Below are positions 7,757 to 14,261 of a stretch of 64,000 nt of DNA, piece after piece (within the stretch, counting starts at the first letter, position 1; the number at the start of each line of letters is the position of its first letter). The notes under the pieces are model-generated. The model saw only the letters and a program-made list of their open reading frames with translations. It made no database searches and was not told where the DNA came from. The stretch is from CAVSRC01 sp963798195 (GTDB taxonomy: Bacteria > Pseudomonadota > Alphaproteobacteria > Rhizobiales > Kaistiaceae). Position numbers and translations under genes: made by a program. The stretch is taken from NCBI GenBank assembly GCA_963798195.1, contig CAWCSF010000006.1:124001-188000 (forward strand), given 5' to 3'.

Positions 7757-8497
7757 ATGAAGAAGACCGCCCTCTCCCTTTTCGTGATCGCCGCGTCCGG
7801 CGCCTATGTCTGGTCCCAGGCCGGCGACTCCAACACCGCCGATCCGCTGCTGCTGGGCGCCGACCCACAGCAGACCGGCAGCATCCACCCGCAAACAGTG
7901 CCGGCTGCCGCAGAGTTGGCGCCGATTACACCCAAGGTCGTTCCGTTCGTGACACCGGAAGCGGCAGTCGTCCCAGTTCCTTCGCCAACGACGGTGGCGC
8001 TCCCCGAACCACCACCGCTGCCGCCCCTGCCGGCCGCCCCTGAGCCACAGACCCTGGCCGAGCCAACGCCAACCTTCGCCGCTGCTGTGCAGCCGGCCGA
8101 ACCTGCGCCAACGGTGGCGAACGTACCGATGCCCCGCCCACGGCCGGTATTCAGCCAAGCCGCACCGGCCCCTCAGCTGCCAACGCCGATTCGTGTCGCC
8201 GCGACTACCGGCTACGCGGACGGAACGTACGTCGGCCCTGTCACCGACGCGTACTACGGCATGATGCAGATTCAGGCGATTATCCAGGGCGGGCGGCTGA
8301 CGGCAATCAAGGTGCTCCAGTACCCCAGCGACCGCCGGACATCCGTCTTCATCAACCGGCAGGCGCTGCCCATGCTGCGCGACGAAGTGGTCCGGGCGCA
8401 GAGTGCGCGCGTCGATATCATTTCGGGCGCGACGCTGAGCAGCCAAGCCTTCATCCGTTCGCTTGCTGGCGCCCTGGGCCAGGCACGAACCTCCTGA
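7757..8497 (+). CDS. Membrane-anchored or exported FMN-binding protein with proline-rich linker
   Basis: Starting at ATG 7757 the protein opens with MKKTALSLFVIAASGAYVWS, an uncleaved anchor or signal sequence. ATG 7733 in the same frame is an alternative that adds eight residues. Residues about 30-145 are a Pro/Ala-rich spacer. The last 90 residues are an FMN_bind domain, beginning DGTYVGPVTDAYYGMMQ and carrying DIISGAT, where Thr226 matches the D-x-x-S-G-A-T site at which ApbE esterifies FMN. RnfG, NqrC and several extracytoplasmic flavoproteins use this site. The ApbE gene starts ten bases downstream, followed by a membrane electron-transfer fusion, so this protein is the likely extracytoplasmic FMN carrier of a three-gene unit. 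Confidence 0.88.
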   Translation: MKKTALSLFVIAASGAYVWSQAGDSNTADPLLLGADPQQTGSIHPQTVPAAAELAPITPKVVPFVTPEAAVVPVPSPTTVALPEPPPLPPLPAAPEPQTLAEPTPTFAAAVQPAEPAPTVANVPMPRPRPVFSQAAPAPQLPTPIRVAATTGYADGTYVGPVTDAYYGMMQIQAIIQGGRLTAIKVLQYPSDRRTSVFINRQALPMLRDEVVRAQSARVDIISGATLSSQAFIRSLAGALGQARTS

Positions 8498-8506
8498 GCC
8501 GAGCCG

Positions 8507-9250
8507 ATGCGCGACACGCGGCTGATGATGGGCATGCCGATCACGATCGACATCACCGAGGACGGTGATGGCGAACTGGTCGAATCCGTCTTCACCTATT
8601 TCGACGCCGTCGACCGGCGGTTCAGCACCTACAAAGAGGACAGCGAAATCAGCGCCATCAACGCGGGAACGATTGGCCCCCAATCGTACAGCGGCGAGAT
8701 GCTGGAAGTGCTCGCGCTTGCTGAACGGACCAAGGGTGAAACGCGCGGATTCTTCGACATCCGCACACCGACTGGCGCGCTCGACCCCTCGGGCATCGTC
8801 AAGGGGTGGGCGATCCGCAACGCTGCCGCGCGCGTTGCAGAACGCGGCGCCCGCGATTTCTTCATCGACGCCGGCGGCGACATCGCCTCCTCCGGCAGGA
8901 ACCCCGAGGGAGACTACTGGAGCGTTGGTATCCGCAGCCCCTTCGACGAAACGGAAATCATCAAGATCGTGCATCCGCGCGGCAGGGGCGTGGCGACATC
9001 GGGGTCCTACGTCCGTGGCGATCACATCTACAACCCGAGGGCTCCCGGACGCCCGATCGTGGATATCGTCAGCCTGACCGTCATCGGACCCGACGTGCTG
9101 GAGGCGGACCGTTTCGCCACCGCCGCTTTCGCCATGGGTCGGGAGGGTATCCGCTTCATCGAGCAGATGCCGGGCCTCGAAGGCTATGTCGTCGGGCGCG
9201 ATGGACGCGCCACGCTCACCAGCGGTTTCGGAGGCTATTGCGCGCCATGA
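8507..9250 (+). CDS. apbE: ApbE-family FAD:protein FMN transferase
   Basis: ApbE enzymes transfer FMN from FAD to a Thr/Ser in the SGAT motif of target proteins. The 247 residues include MGMPITIDI at the N-terminus, DRRFSTYKEDSEISAIN, DPSGIVKGWAI and FFIDAGGDIASSG (the flavin/Mg-binding GGD), all family hallmarks. The presumed target, with an intact SGAT, is the preceding gene. The family is usually exported as a lipoprotein with a signal peptide. Here the catalytic domain begins at residue 2 and an in-frame stop at 8495-8497 rules out an extension, so the enzyme looks cytoplasmic. Its stop overlaps the next start (ATGA), implying coupled translation. Confidence 0.93.
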   Translation: MRDTRLMMGMPITIDITEDGDGELVESVFTYFDAVDRRFSTYKEDSEISAINAGTIGPQSYSGEMLEVLALAERTKGETRGFFDIRTPTGALDPSGIVKGWAIRNAAARVAERGARDFFIDAGGDIASSGRNPEGDYWSVGIRSPFDETEIIKIVHPRGRGVATSGSYVRGDHIYNPRAPGRPIVDIVSLTVIGPDVLEADRFATAAFAMGREGIRFIEQMPGLEGYVVGRDGRATLTSGFGGYCAP

Positions 9251-10758
9251 TCAAGCTCATCGACCGCTTTCTCGACCACATCACCATGTACAGGCTGGTG
9301 CTCTGGCACCTGGTGGCGCTTCTCGTCGCCGCCCTGTTGCTCAGCGTCTTCGGCATGATGCCGCACCCGCCGGTGGCCATCGCCTTCTCGGCAGCCCTCA
9401 TCCTCGCCGTCTGCTGGATCGCAAACGTCGTCTTCGCGCGCGTCTTCGACGTTCCGGCCAACCAGGAATCCGTCTACATCACGGCCCTGATCCTGGCGCT
9501 CATCATGGAGCCGGCGGGCTTTTCCGATCCGCGTGGCATCGGCGCGCTGGTCTTCGCCTCGGTCTGGGCAATTGCCTCCAAGTTCATTTTCGCCGTCGGC
9601 CGCAAGCATGTGTTCAATCCGGCGGCGCTGGGCGTGCTGCTTCCCGGCCTTTTGCTCGGCCAGCCAGCGACCTGGTGGGTCGGCGGCAACCTACCTCTCC
9701 TGCCGGTGGTACTCATCGGCGGCCTGTTGATCGTCCGCAAGCTCCAGCGCTTCGATCTTGTCGCGACATTCCTGCTGGTGGTCTTTGCCACCATTCTCGC
9801 CACCACCCCGCCACCGCAGATCGCGATGGCACTCGGAGAAACGTTGCGCTCCTCGCCGCTGTTCTTCTTCGCCTTCATCATGCTCACCGAACCCCTGACG
9901 GCGCCAACTACCCGAATCCCGCGGATCGCCTTCGCTGCGTTGGTCGGCTTTCTCTTTGCCCCCAACGTTCATATCGGGTCGTTCTACTTCACGCCGGAGC
10001 TGGCGCTCGTCGTTGGCAATCTTTTCGCCTACGCCGTCAGCCCGAAGGGCCGCTTCGTGCTGACGCTGGAGCGCATCGAGCAGGCCGCCGCCGACACCTA
10101 CGACTTCGTCTTCAGCACGCCGCACAAGGTGGCGTTCCAGGCCGGCCAGTATCTCGAATGGACGCTTGGCATGGACCACGCCGACAACCGCGGTAACCGC
10201 CGCTATTTCACCGTCGCCTCGGCGCCGACCGAGGATACCGTGCGTCTCGGCGTGAAGTTCTACCGGAAGGGCAGCGCCTTCAAGCGCGTTCTCGGCGCGA
10301 TGGAGCCGGGGGACACGATCCACGCCGCGCAGGCGGCCGGCAATTTCACCCTGCCCCGCGATCCCGACCGTAAGCTGGCGTTCCTCGCCGGCGGCATCGG
10401 CATCACGCCGTTCCGCAGCATGCTCCAATACCTCATCGATCGCGACGAGGCCCGCCCGATCACCGTCCTTTACGGCAGCGAAAACCAGGACGACATCGCC
10501 TATCGTGACGTGCTCGACGATGCCGAACAGCGGCTTGGCATCAGGACGGTCTACGCTGTCGCCCACGGCGCCGAGCGCGGCCAATACCCTGGCTACATCG
10601 ATCAGCGCCTGATCCGAACGGTGATCCCGGACTACCGCGAATATACATTCTACGTTTCCGGCCCACAGGCGATGGTGCGGGCTATTCGCCACACACTGAC
10701 GGCGATGGGCGTGCACCGTTCGCGCATCAAGGTCGACTTCTTCCCCGGATTCGCCTGA
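9247..10758 (+). CDS. RnfD/NqrB-like membrane domain fused to FAD/NAD(P)H ferredoxin-reductase domain
   Basis: This 503-residue fusion starts at the ATG overlapping the apbE stop. Residues 1-262 hold about eight hydrophobic helices with RnfD/NqrB-type motifs: FNPAALGVLLPGLLLG and FIMLTEPLTAPTTR, equivalent to the FMATDPVTSP-like motif of RnfD. Residues 264-503 are a ferredoxin-NADP reductase module, with the flavin motif RRYFTVAS, the nucleotide motif GGIGITPFRSM (about 382-392) and a C-terminal YVSGPQAM...VDFFPGF. I see no S/T-x-A-T covalent FMN site in the membrane part. The natural reading is that cytosolic NAD(P)H reduces the FAD module, and electrons pass through the membrane half to the FMN protein encoded two genes upstream. 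Direction and final acceptor are inference. Confidence 0.88.
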   Translation: MIKLIDRFLDHITMYRLVLWHLVALLVAALLLSVFGMMPHPPVAIAFSAALILAVCWIANVVFARVFDVPANQESVYITALILALIMEPAGFSDPRGIGALVFASVWAIASKFIFAVGRKHVFNPAALGVLLPGLLLGQPATWWVGGNLPLLPVVLIGGLLIVRKLQRFDLVATFLLVVFATILATTPPPQIAMALGETLRSSPLFFFAFIMLTEPLTAPTTRIPRIAFAALVGFLFAPNVHIGSFYFTPELALVVGNLFAYAVSPKGRFVLTLERIEQAAADTYDFVFSTPHKVAFQAGQYLEWTLGMDHADNRGNRRYFTVASAPTEDTVRLGVKFYRKGSAFKRVLGAMEPGDTIHAAQAAGNFTLPRDPDRKLAFLAGGIGITPFRSMLQYLIDRDEARPITVLYGSENQDDIAYRDVLDDAEQRLGIRTVYAVAHGAERGQYPGYIDQRLIRTVIPDYREYTFYVSGPQAMVRAIRHTLTAMGVHRSRIKVDFFPGFA

Positions 10759-10800
10759 CGAATGCTGCTGGCGCCGGTGCCTCGCAATTGACCCGGCGCT

Positions 10801-10854
10801 TGGGAGTCTTCAAACAATCGGCTGCCCCCCCGCATCCGAGGTTGAATACTCCCA
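10801..10854 (+). promoter_or_regulatory. Imperfect hairpin overlapping the ribosome site of the UPF0303 gene
   Basis: The segment tgggagtcttcaaac at 10801-10815 pairs at 13 of 15 positions with ggttgaatactccca ending at 10854. The second arm contains the only candidate ribosome-binding bases before ATG 10854 and reaches the first base of that codon. It could end transcripts of the flavin cassette, hide the translation start, or both. Only the inverted repeat itself is seen. Confidence 0.4.
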
Positions 10855-11339
10855 TGCCCAACACCGACACGTCTCCCGAAGAACTCCTTGCCGAAGAAGA
10901 GGGCATCCAGCTTCCCCGCTTCAACGCGGCGGTCGCCTGGCAGATCGGCAGCCATGTTCAGGCGCGCGCCGCGGCGGAGAAGATGCCGATCACCATCGAG
11001 GTATCGATGAGCAGCCAGCCGCTGTTCTTTTGTGTCATGCCGGGCGCAACCCCCAACAACACTGAATGGGTGCGCCGCAAGCGAAACGTCGTCGACCAGT
11101 TCCACCACAGCTCGCTCTACGTGAAGGCCACGCTCGACAGGGCCGGCCGCACGATGCTGGACCGCCACGCCCTGCCGCCGCAGGATTACGCCACCAGCGG
11201 CGGCGGCGTTCCGATTATCGTCAAGGGCACGGGCTGCATCGGCGCCGTCGTCGTCAGCGGTCTCAGCCAGTACGATGACCACCAGCTCGGCGTAGATGCC
11301 ATCCGCGCCGCCATAGCCGCGATGGCGAAGGACGGCTAG
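10854..11339 (+). CDS. UPF0303 / heme-degrading-domain-type protein
   Basis: The 161-residue product matches the UPF0303 (YBR137W-like, HbpS/GlcG-superfamily) group, often labelled heme-degrading domain-containing. Typical segments are FNAAVAWQIGSH near residue 30, PITIEVSMSSQPLFF, VRRKRNVVDQFHHSSLYV with conserved R/K/H residues, and GGGVPIIVKGTGCIGAVVVSG near the C-terminus. There is no signal peptide. Biochemical function is unproven, and the heme label rests on distant HbpS similarity. ATG 10854 is chosen because the upstream in-frame extension is low-complexity and non-conserved. It follows the flavin cassette in the same direction. Confidence 0.85.
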   Translation: MPNTDTSPEELLAEEEGIQLPRFNAAVAWQIGSHVQARAAAEKMPITIEVSMSSQPLFFCVMPGATPNNTEWVRRKRNVVDQFHHSSLYVKATLDRAGRTMLDRHALPPQDYATSGGGVPIIVKGTGCIGAVVVSGLSQYDDHQLGVDAIRAAIAAMAKDG

Positions 11340-11371
11340 GGCCTGTCCGAGCCGCAAGGGGAGGTCCAGCC

Positions 11372-12616
11372 ATAGCCGACCGCACGCAGCAGATATCCGG
11401 GCTCGCGGTCGCCGGCCGGCACGCGGAAGCGCTCGCCGCGACCGAGGCGGCGCTCCGCGCCGAGCCCGACAATGCCGCCTATGCCCTCCTCAGGGCGGCG
11501 ATGCTGCTCGAACTGAAGCGCCATGACGAGGCGATCGCGGCGGTGGACCGGGTGCTGGGCGCCGGCCTGCGCGTACCGCCAGCATTCGTGATCCGGGGAC
11601 ACGCCCTGTGGCGAAGCGGCAAGATCCCTGATGCGGCCAGATCGTTCACGACCGCCGTCGAACTCAATCCGCGCGACGCCGAGACGCGGGAAAACCTTGG
11701 CCGCCTGCTGTTGCAGCTAGGCGACTTCAAACGCGGCTGGCGGGAGTATGAGTACCGCCTTGCCCGCCTGACACCTTTTCCGAACCGGTCGCCACGCTGG
11801 AACGGAGAAGATATAGCCGGCAAGAGTTTACTGGTCGTTGCCGAGCAGGGTCTCGGCGATACGCTTCAGTTCGTCCGCTATGTGCCGTTGCTGACTGGAC
11901 GTGGCGCGAAGGTGGCGGCGATCGTCCAGCCGCCCTTGCTGGATCTCCTGCGCACGGTCGATCCTTCCGTCGAGTGGACGAGCGAACGCAACAACGCCGG
12001 GACCTTCAATTATCAGATCGACCTGATGAGCATTCCGGGGCTGCTCAAGACGCGCCTGGAGACGATCCCGAACACCGTGCCCTACGTGTCCGCGAGACCT
12101 GAACTCATCGCGCATTGGCGCGCAGCCATCGGACCAGATGGAATCAAGGTGGGCATCGCGTGGCAGGGCAGCACCGGCGCCCGCCGCGACGACGAGCGCA
12201 CAATCCCACTGGAACATCTTGCGGCGCTGGGAGCGGTGCCGGGGGTCCGACTGATCAGCATTCAGGCCATCAATGGCCTCGAGCAACTCACCAGCCTGCC
12301 GGCCGGGATGACGGTCGAGCCTCTTGGCGACCGTATTGCGAACAATCCCCGCGGCATCGACGAGATTGCCGCTGTGATGGCCAACCTCGATCTGGTCGTG
12401 ACCTCTGACACGATGACGGCTCATCTTGCCGGCGCGCTCGCCCGGCCGGTCTGGGTGGGGCTCAAGCACGACGCGGACTGGCGATGGCTCACCGAACGCA
12501 GCGATTCACCCTGGTATCCGACCATGCGGCTATTCCGTCAGGCCGCGCCCGGCGACTGGGCCGGCATGGGCCGCGCCATGGCGGCAGCGCTGGCGGAGTG
12601 GCCGCAACGAAGTTAG
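11372..12616 (+). CDS. TPR protein with GT9-like glycosyltransferase domain, AUA at the expected start
   Basis: About 130 N-terminal residues form TPR repeats (AGRHAEALAATEAALRAEPD, then HDEAIAAVDRVLGAGL, then GKIPDAARSFTTAVELNPRD). The rest resembles the GT9/heptosyltransferase-like half of TPR glycosyltransferases, with VVAEQGLGDTLQFVRYVPLL, KVGIAWQGS and DLVVTSDTMTAHLAGAL. TPR homology runs 43 codons upstream of the first ATG/GTG/TTG (GTG or ATG at 11501), back to ATA at 11372, which has a strong GGGGAGG site seven bases ahead. No other standard start exists in the open frame from 11279. Either AUA initiates, or ATG has become ATA by mutation or sequence error. Acceptor and sugar are unknown. 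Confidence 0.75.
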   Translation: MADRTQQISGLAVAGRHAEALAATEAALRAEPDNAAYALLRAAMLLELKRHDEAIAAVDRVLGAGLRVPPAFVIRGHALWRSGKIPDAARSFTTAVELNPRDAETRENLGRLLLQLGDFKRGWREYEYRLARLTPFPNRSPRWNGEDIAGKSLLVVAEQGLGDTLQFVRYVPLLTGRGAKVAAIVQPPLLDLLRTVDPSVEWTSERNNAGTFNYQIDLMSIPGLLKTRLETIPNTVPYVSARPELIAHWRAAIGPDGIKVGIAWQGSTGARRDDERTIPLEHLAALGAVPGVRLISIQAINGLEQLTSLPAGMTVEPLGDRIANNPRGIDEIAAVMANLDLVVTSDTMTAHLAGALARPVWVGLKHDADWRWLTERSDSPWYPTMRLFRQAAPGDWAGMGRAMAAALAEWPQRS

Positions 12617-12733
12617 CGCCCTGTGGGCGCACATGCCGACCGACCGGCAAGCGGTTCGGTAAATCATCCGCGGCGGCCTTCAAAAGGCATCTGACGGAAA
12701 CACTCTGGCGCAAGGCATCGAAAGTTTGGAATT

Positions 12734-12809
<76 letters not shown>

Positions 12810-13007
12810 ATCCGGCTTCCGGCGGCTGGAACGAAGGCCGGGAGCATGTCGGGCGCCATTTAGGGTTTCGCCCTCGAACCTGTCAAGAATGGCGGAGGGC
12901 CGCGGCGCCGGAACCGCCGGGGTTGCGGCAACTCGGGCCACGCCTTACATCAAAGCGTCTTCTGCGGGGCCGTTTCCGGCTCCCGGCCGCCAGCCACGGG
13001 TCCGCCG

Positions 13008-13298
13008 ATGTATTCCCTGATCAACCTCATCTCGACGGTCATCCAGCTTTACATCTACATCCTGATCGCGTCCGCCGTGCTGTCGTGGCTGATCGCCTTC
13101 AACGTGGTCAACACCAGCAATCGCTTCGTGGCGATGGTGGCCGACGCCCTCTGGCGGCTGACCGAGCCGGCGCTGGCGCCGATCCGGCGCATCCTGCCAA
13201 ACCTCGGCGGGCTCGACCTCTCCCCGGTCGTGCTGATCCTGCTTTTGATCTTCCTGCGCAATCTGCTGATCGAGATGTTCTTCAGCGCCGTCGGCTGA
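13008..13298 (+). CDS. YggT family membrane protein
   Basis: The 96 residues contain two hydrophobic helices (about 7-30, LISTVIQLYIYILIASAVLS, and 70-92, SPVVLILLLIFLRNLLIEMF) flanking the conserved polar segment LTEPALAPIRRILPNLGGLD with the family's P-IRR-LP pattern. YggT proteins are small integral membrane proteins implicated in osmotic/ion homeostasis and in placing division or photosynthetic membranes. Exact chemistry is unknown. The DUF167 gene follows four bases after the stop, a pairing common in Alphaproteobacteria. Confidence 0.93.
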   Translation: MYSLINLISTVIQLYIYILIASAVLSWLIAFNVVNTSNRFVAMVADALWRLTEPALAPIRRILPNLGGLDLSPVVLILLLIFLRNLLIEMFFSAVG

Positions 13299-13302
13299 CG
13301 CG

Positions 13303-13851
13303 ATGGCCTGCTACCGGGCCGAACCGGAAGCGATCGTCCTCATCGTCCGCCTGACCCCGCGCGCCAACCGCGACGCGGTGGAGACCATTGCTACGCTCGC
13401 CGATGGGAGAAGCGTCGTTCAGGCGCGCGTGCGTGCCGTGCCGGAGAATGGCGCCGCCAATACCGCGCTTATCGGACTGCTGGCGAAGATCTTCCGACGG
13501 CCAAAATCGGCAATCCGATTCGTCTCGGGCGAAACTTCGCGCATCAAGCACTTGCGCATCGCGGGCGATCCGGCGGAACTGGCTGCTGTGGTGGAGACCT
13601 GGCCGGTCAGAGGACTCAGGCGTTGCTACCCCGGCCCCAGGCAAAGGCGATCTTGGTTAGCGAAGCATCACCGAAACGCTCGTTGGCGCGCGCGACCTTG
13701 CGGCCACCGGCGTTCCGGTAGAAGCGGCAGGCGTTGTCGTTATCGGCCAGCGCCCACACCACCACCAAATCGAAGCCGAAGCGGGACAGTTCCCGCCGGG
13801 CGGAGAGAAACAGGCGCGTGCCTAGGCCGACGCCCTGGTATTCCGGCTTGA
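13303..13851 (+). CDS. DUF167 (YggU-like) protein with an anomalous C-terminal extension
   Basis: Residues 1-100 are a normal DUF167 domain: LIVRLTPRANRDAVE, VRAVPENGAANTALIGLLAKIF and SGETSRIKHLRIAG are family hallmarks. The family is usually about 100 residues and its function is unknown. Here the frame runs a further 80 residues of Arg/Pro-rich sequence, which is simply the antisense of the GNAT gene at 13616-14137. The stop has probably been lost. Removing one C near 13603 (tggccgg) would end the protein at 13660. Domain assignment is firm; the annotated end is doubtful. Confidence 0.75.
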   Translation: MACYRAEPEAIVLIVRLTPRANRDAVETIATLADGRSVVQARVRAVPENGAANTALIGLLAKIFRRPKSAIRFVSGETSRIKHLRIAGDPAELAAVVETWPVRGLRRCYPGPRQRRSWLAKHHRNARWRARPCGHRRSGRSGRRCRYRPAPTPPPNRSRSGTVPAGRRETGACLGRRPGIPA

Positions 13852-14137
13852 TGTATATCTCGTAGATCTCGCCCTTCTGGACGAGGTTGCGCGCACGATT
13901 CGGGCCAAACGTGGCGTAACCACACACGGTTCCAGCGACTTCCAGCACCAGGATCGCTGTGCCGCGGCGGATAGCCCGATCCCACCAGCGGGCGCCGCGC
14001 CGCGCAATGATCCGGTTCAGTTCCTTCGCCGGAATCATGCCGTCATAGGCATAGCGCCAGGCCGAATCGTGGACGGCCGTAATGGCCTCCGCGTCACGGA
14101 CCTCGGCACGTCTCACGCCTATGACGAGTGTGCTCAT
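13616..14137 (-). CDS. GNAT family N-acetyltransferase
   Basis: The 173-residue product is a single GNAT domain. The acetyl-CoA pyrophosphate loop is seen as YIKPEYQGVGLGTRLF (Q-x-x-G-x-G/L), followed by the C-terminal NDNACRFYRNAGGRKV helix-strand. ATG 14137 is used because an upstream extension in frame is not conserved-looking. The acceptor is unknown. The 3' end overlaps the C-terminal run-on of the convergent DUF167 frame by 236 bases. It lies downstream of typA on the same strand. Confidence 0.88.
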   Translation of the reverse strand: MSTLVIGVRRAEVRDAEAITAVHDSAWRYAYDGMIPAKELNRIIARRGARWWDRAIRRGTAILVLEVAGTVCGYATFGPNRARNLVQKGEIYEIYIKPEYQGVGLGTRLFLSARRELSRFGFDLVVVWALADNDNACRFYRNAGGRKVARANERFGDASLTKIAFAWGRGSNA

Positions 14138-14261
14138 GGACGAAAGCTTACCACCGCCGACAAGGCTGCAAAGAGGCTTCGCGATCAAACCTTGAGGATT
14201 TTTCGGGCGGTGTTGCACCACTGCTGCTTGACGGTGAGGCAGCCTTGCGGCAGCCCCCGTC

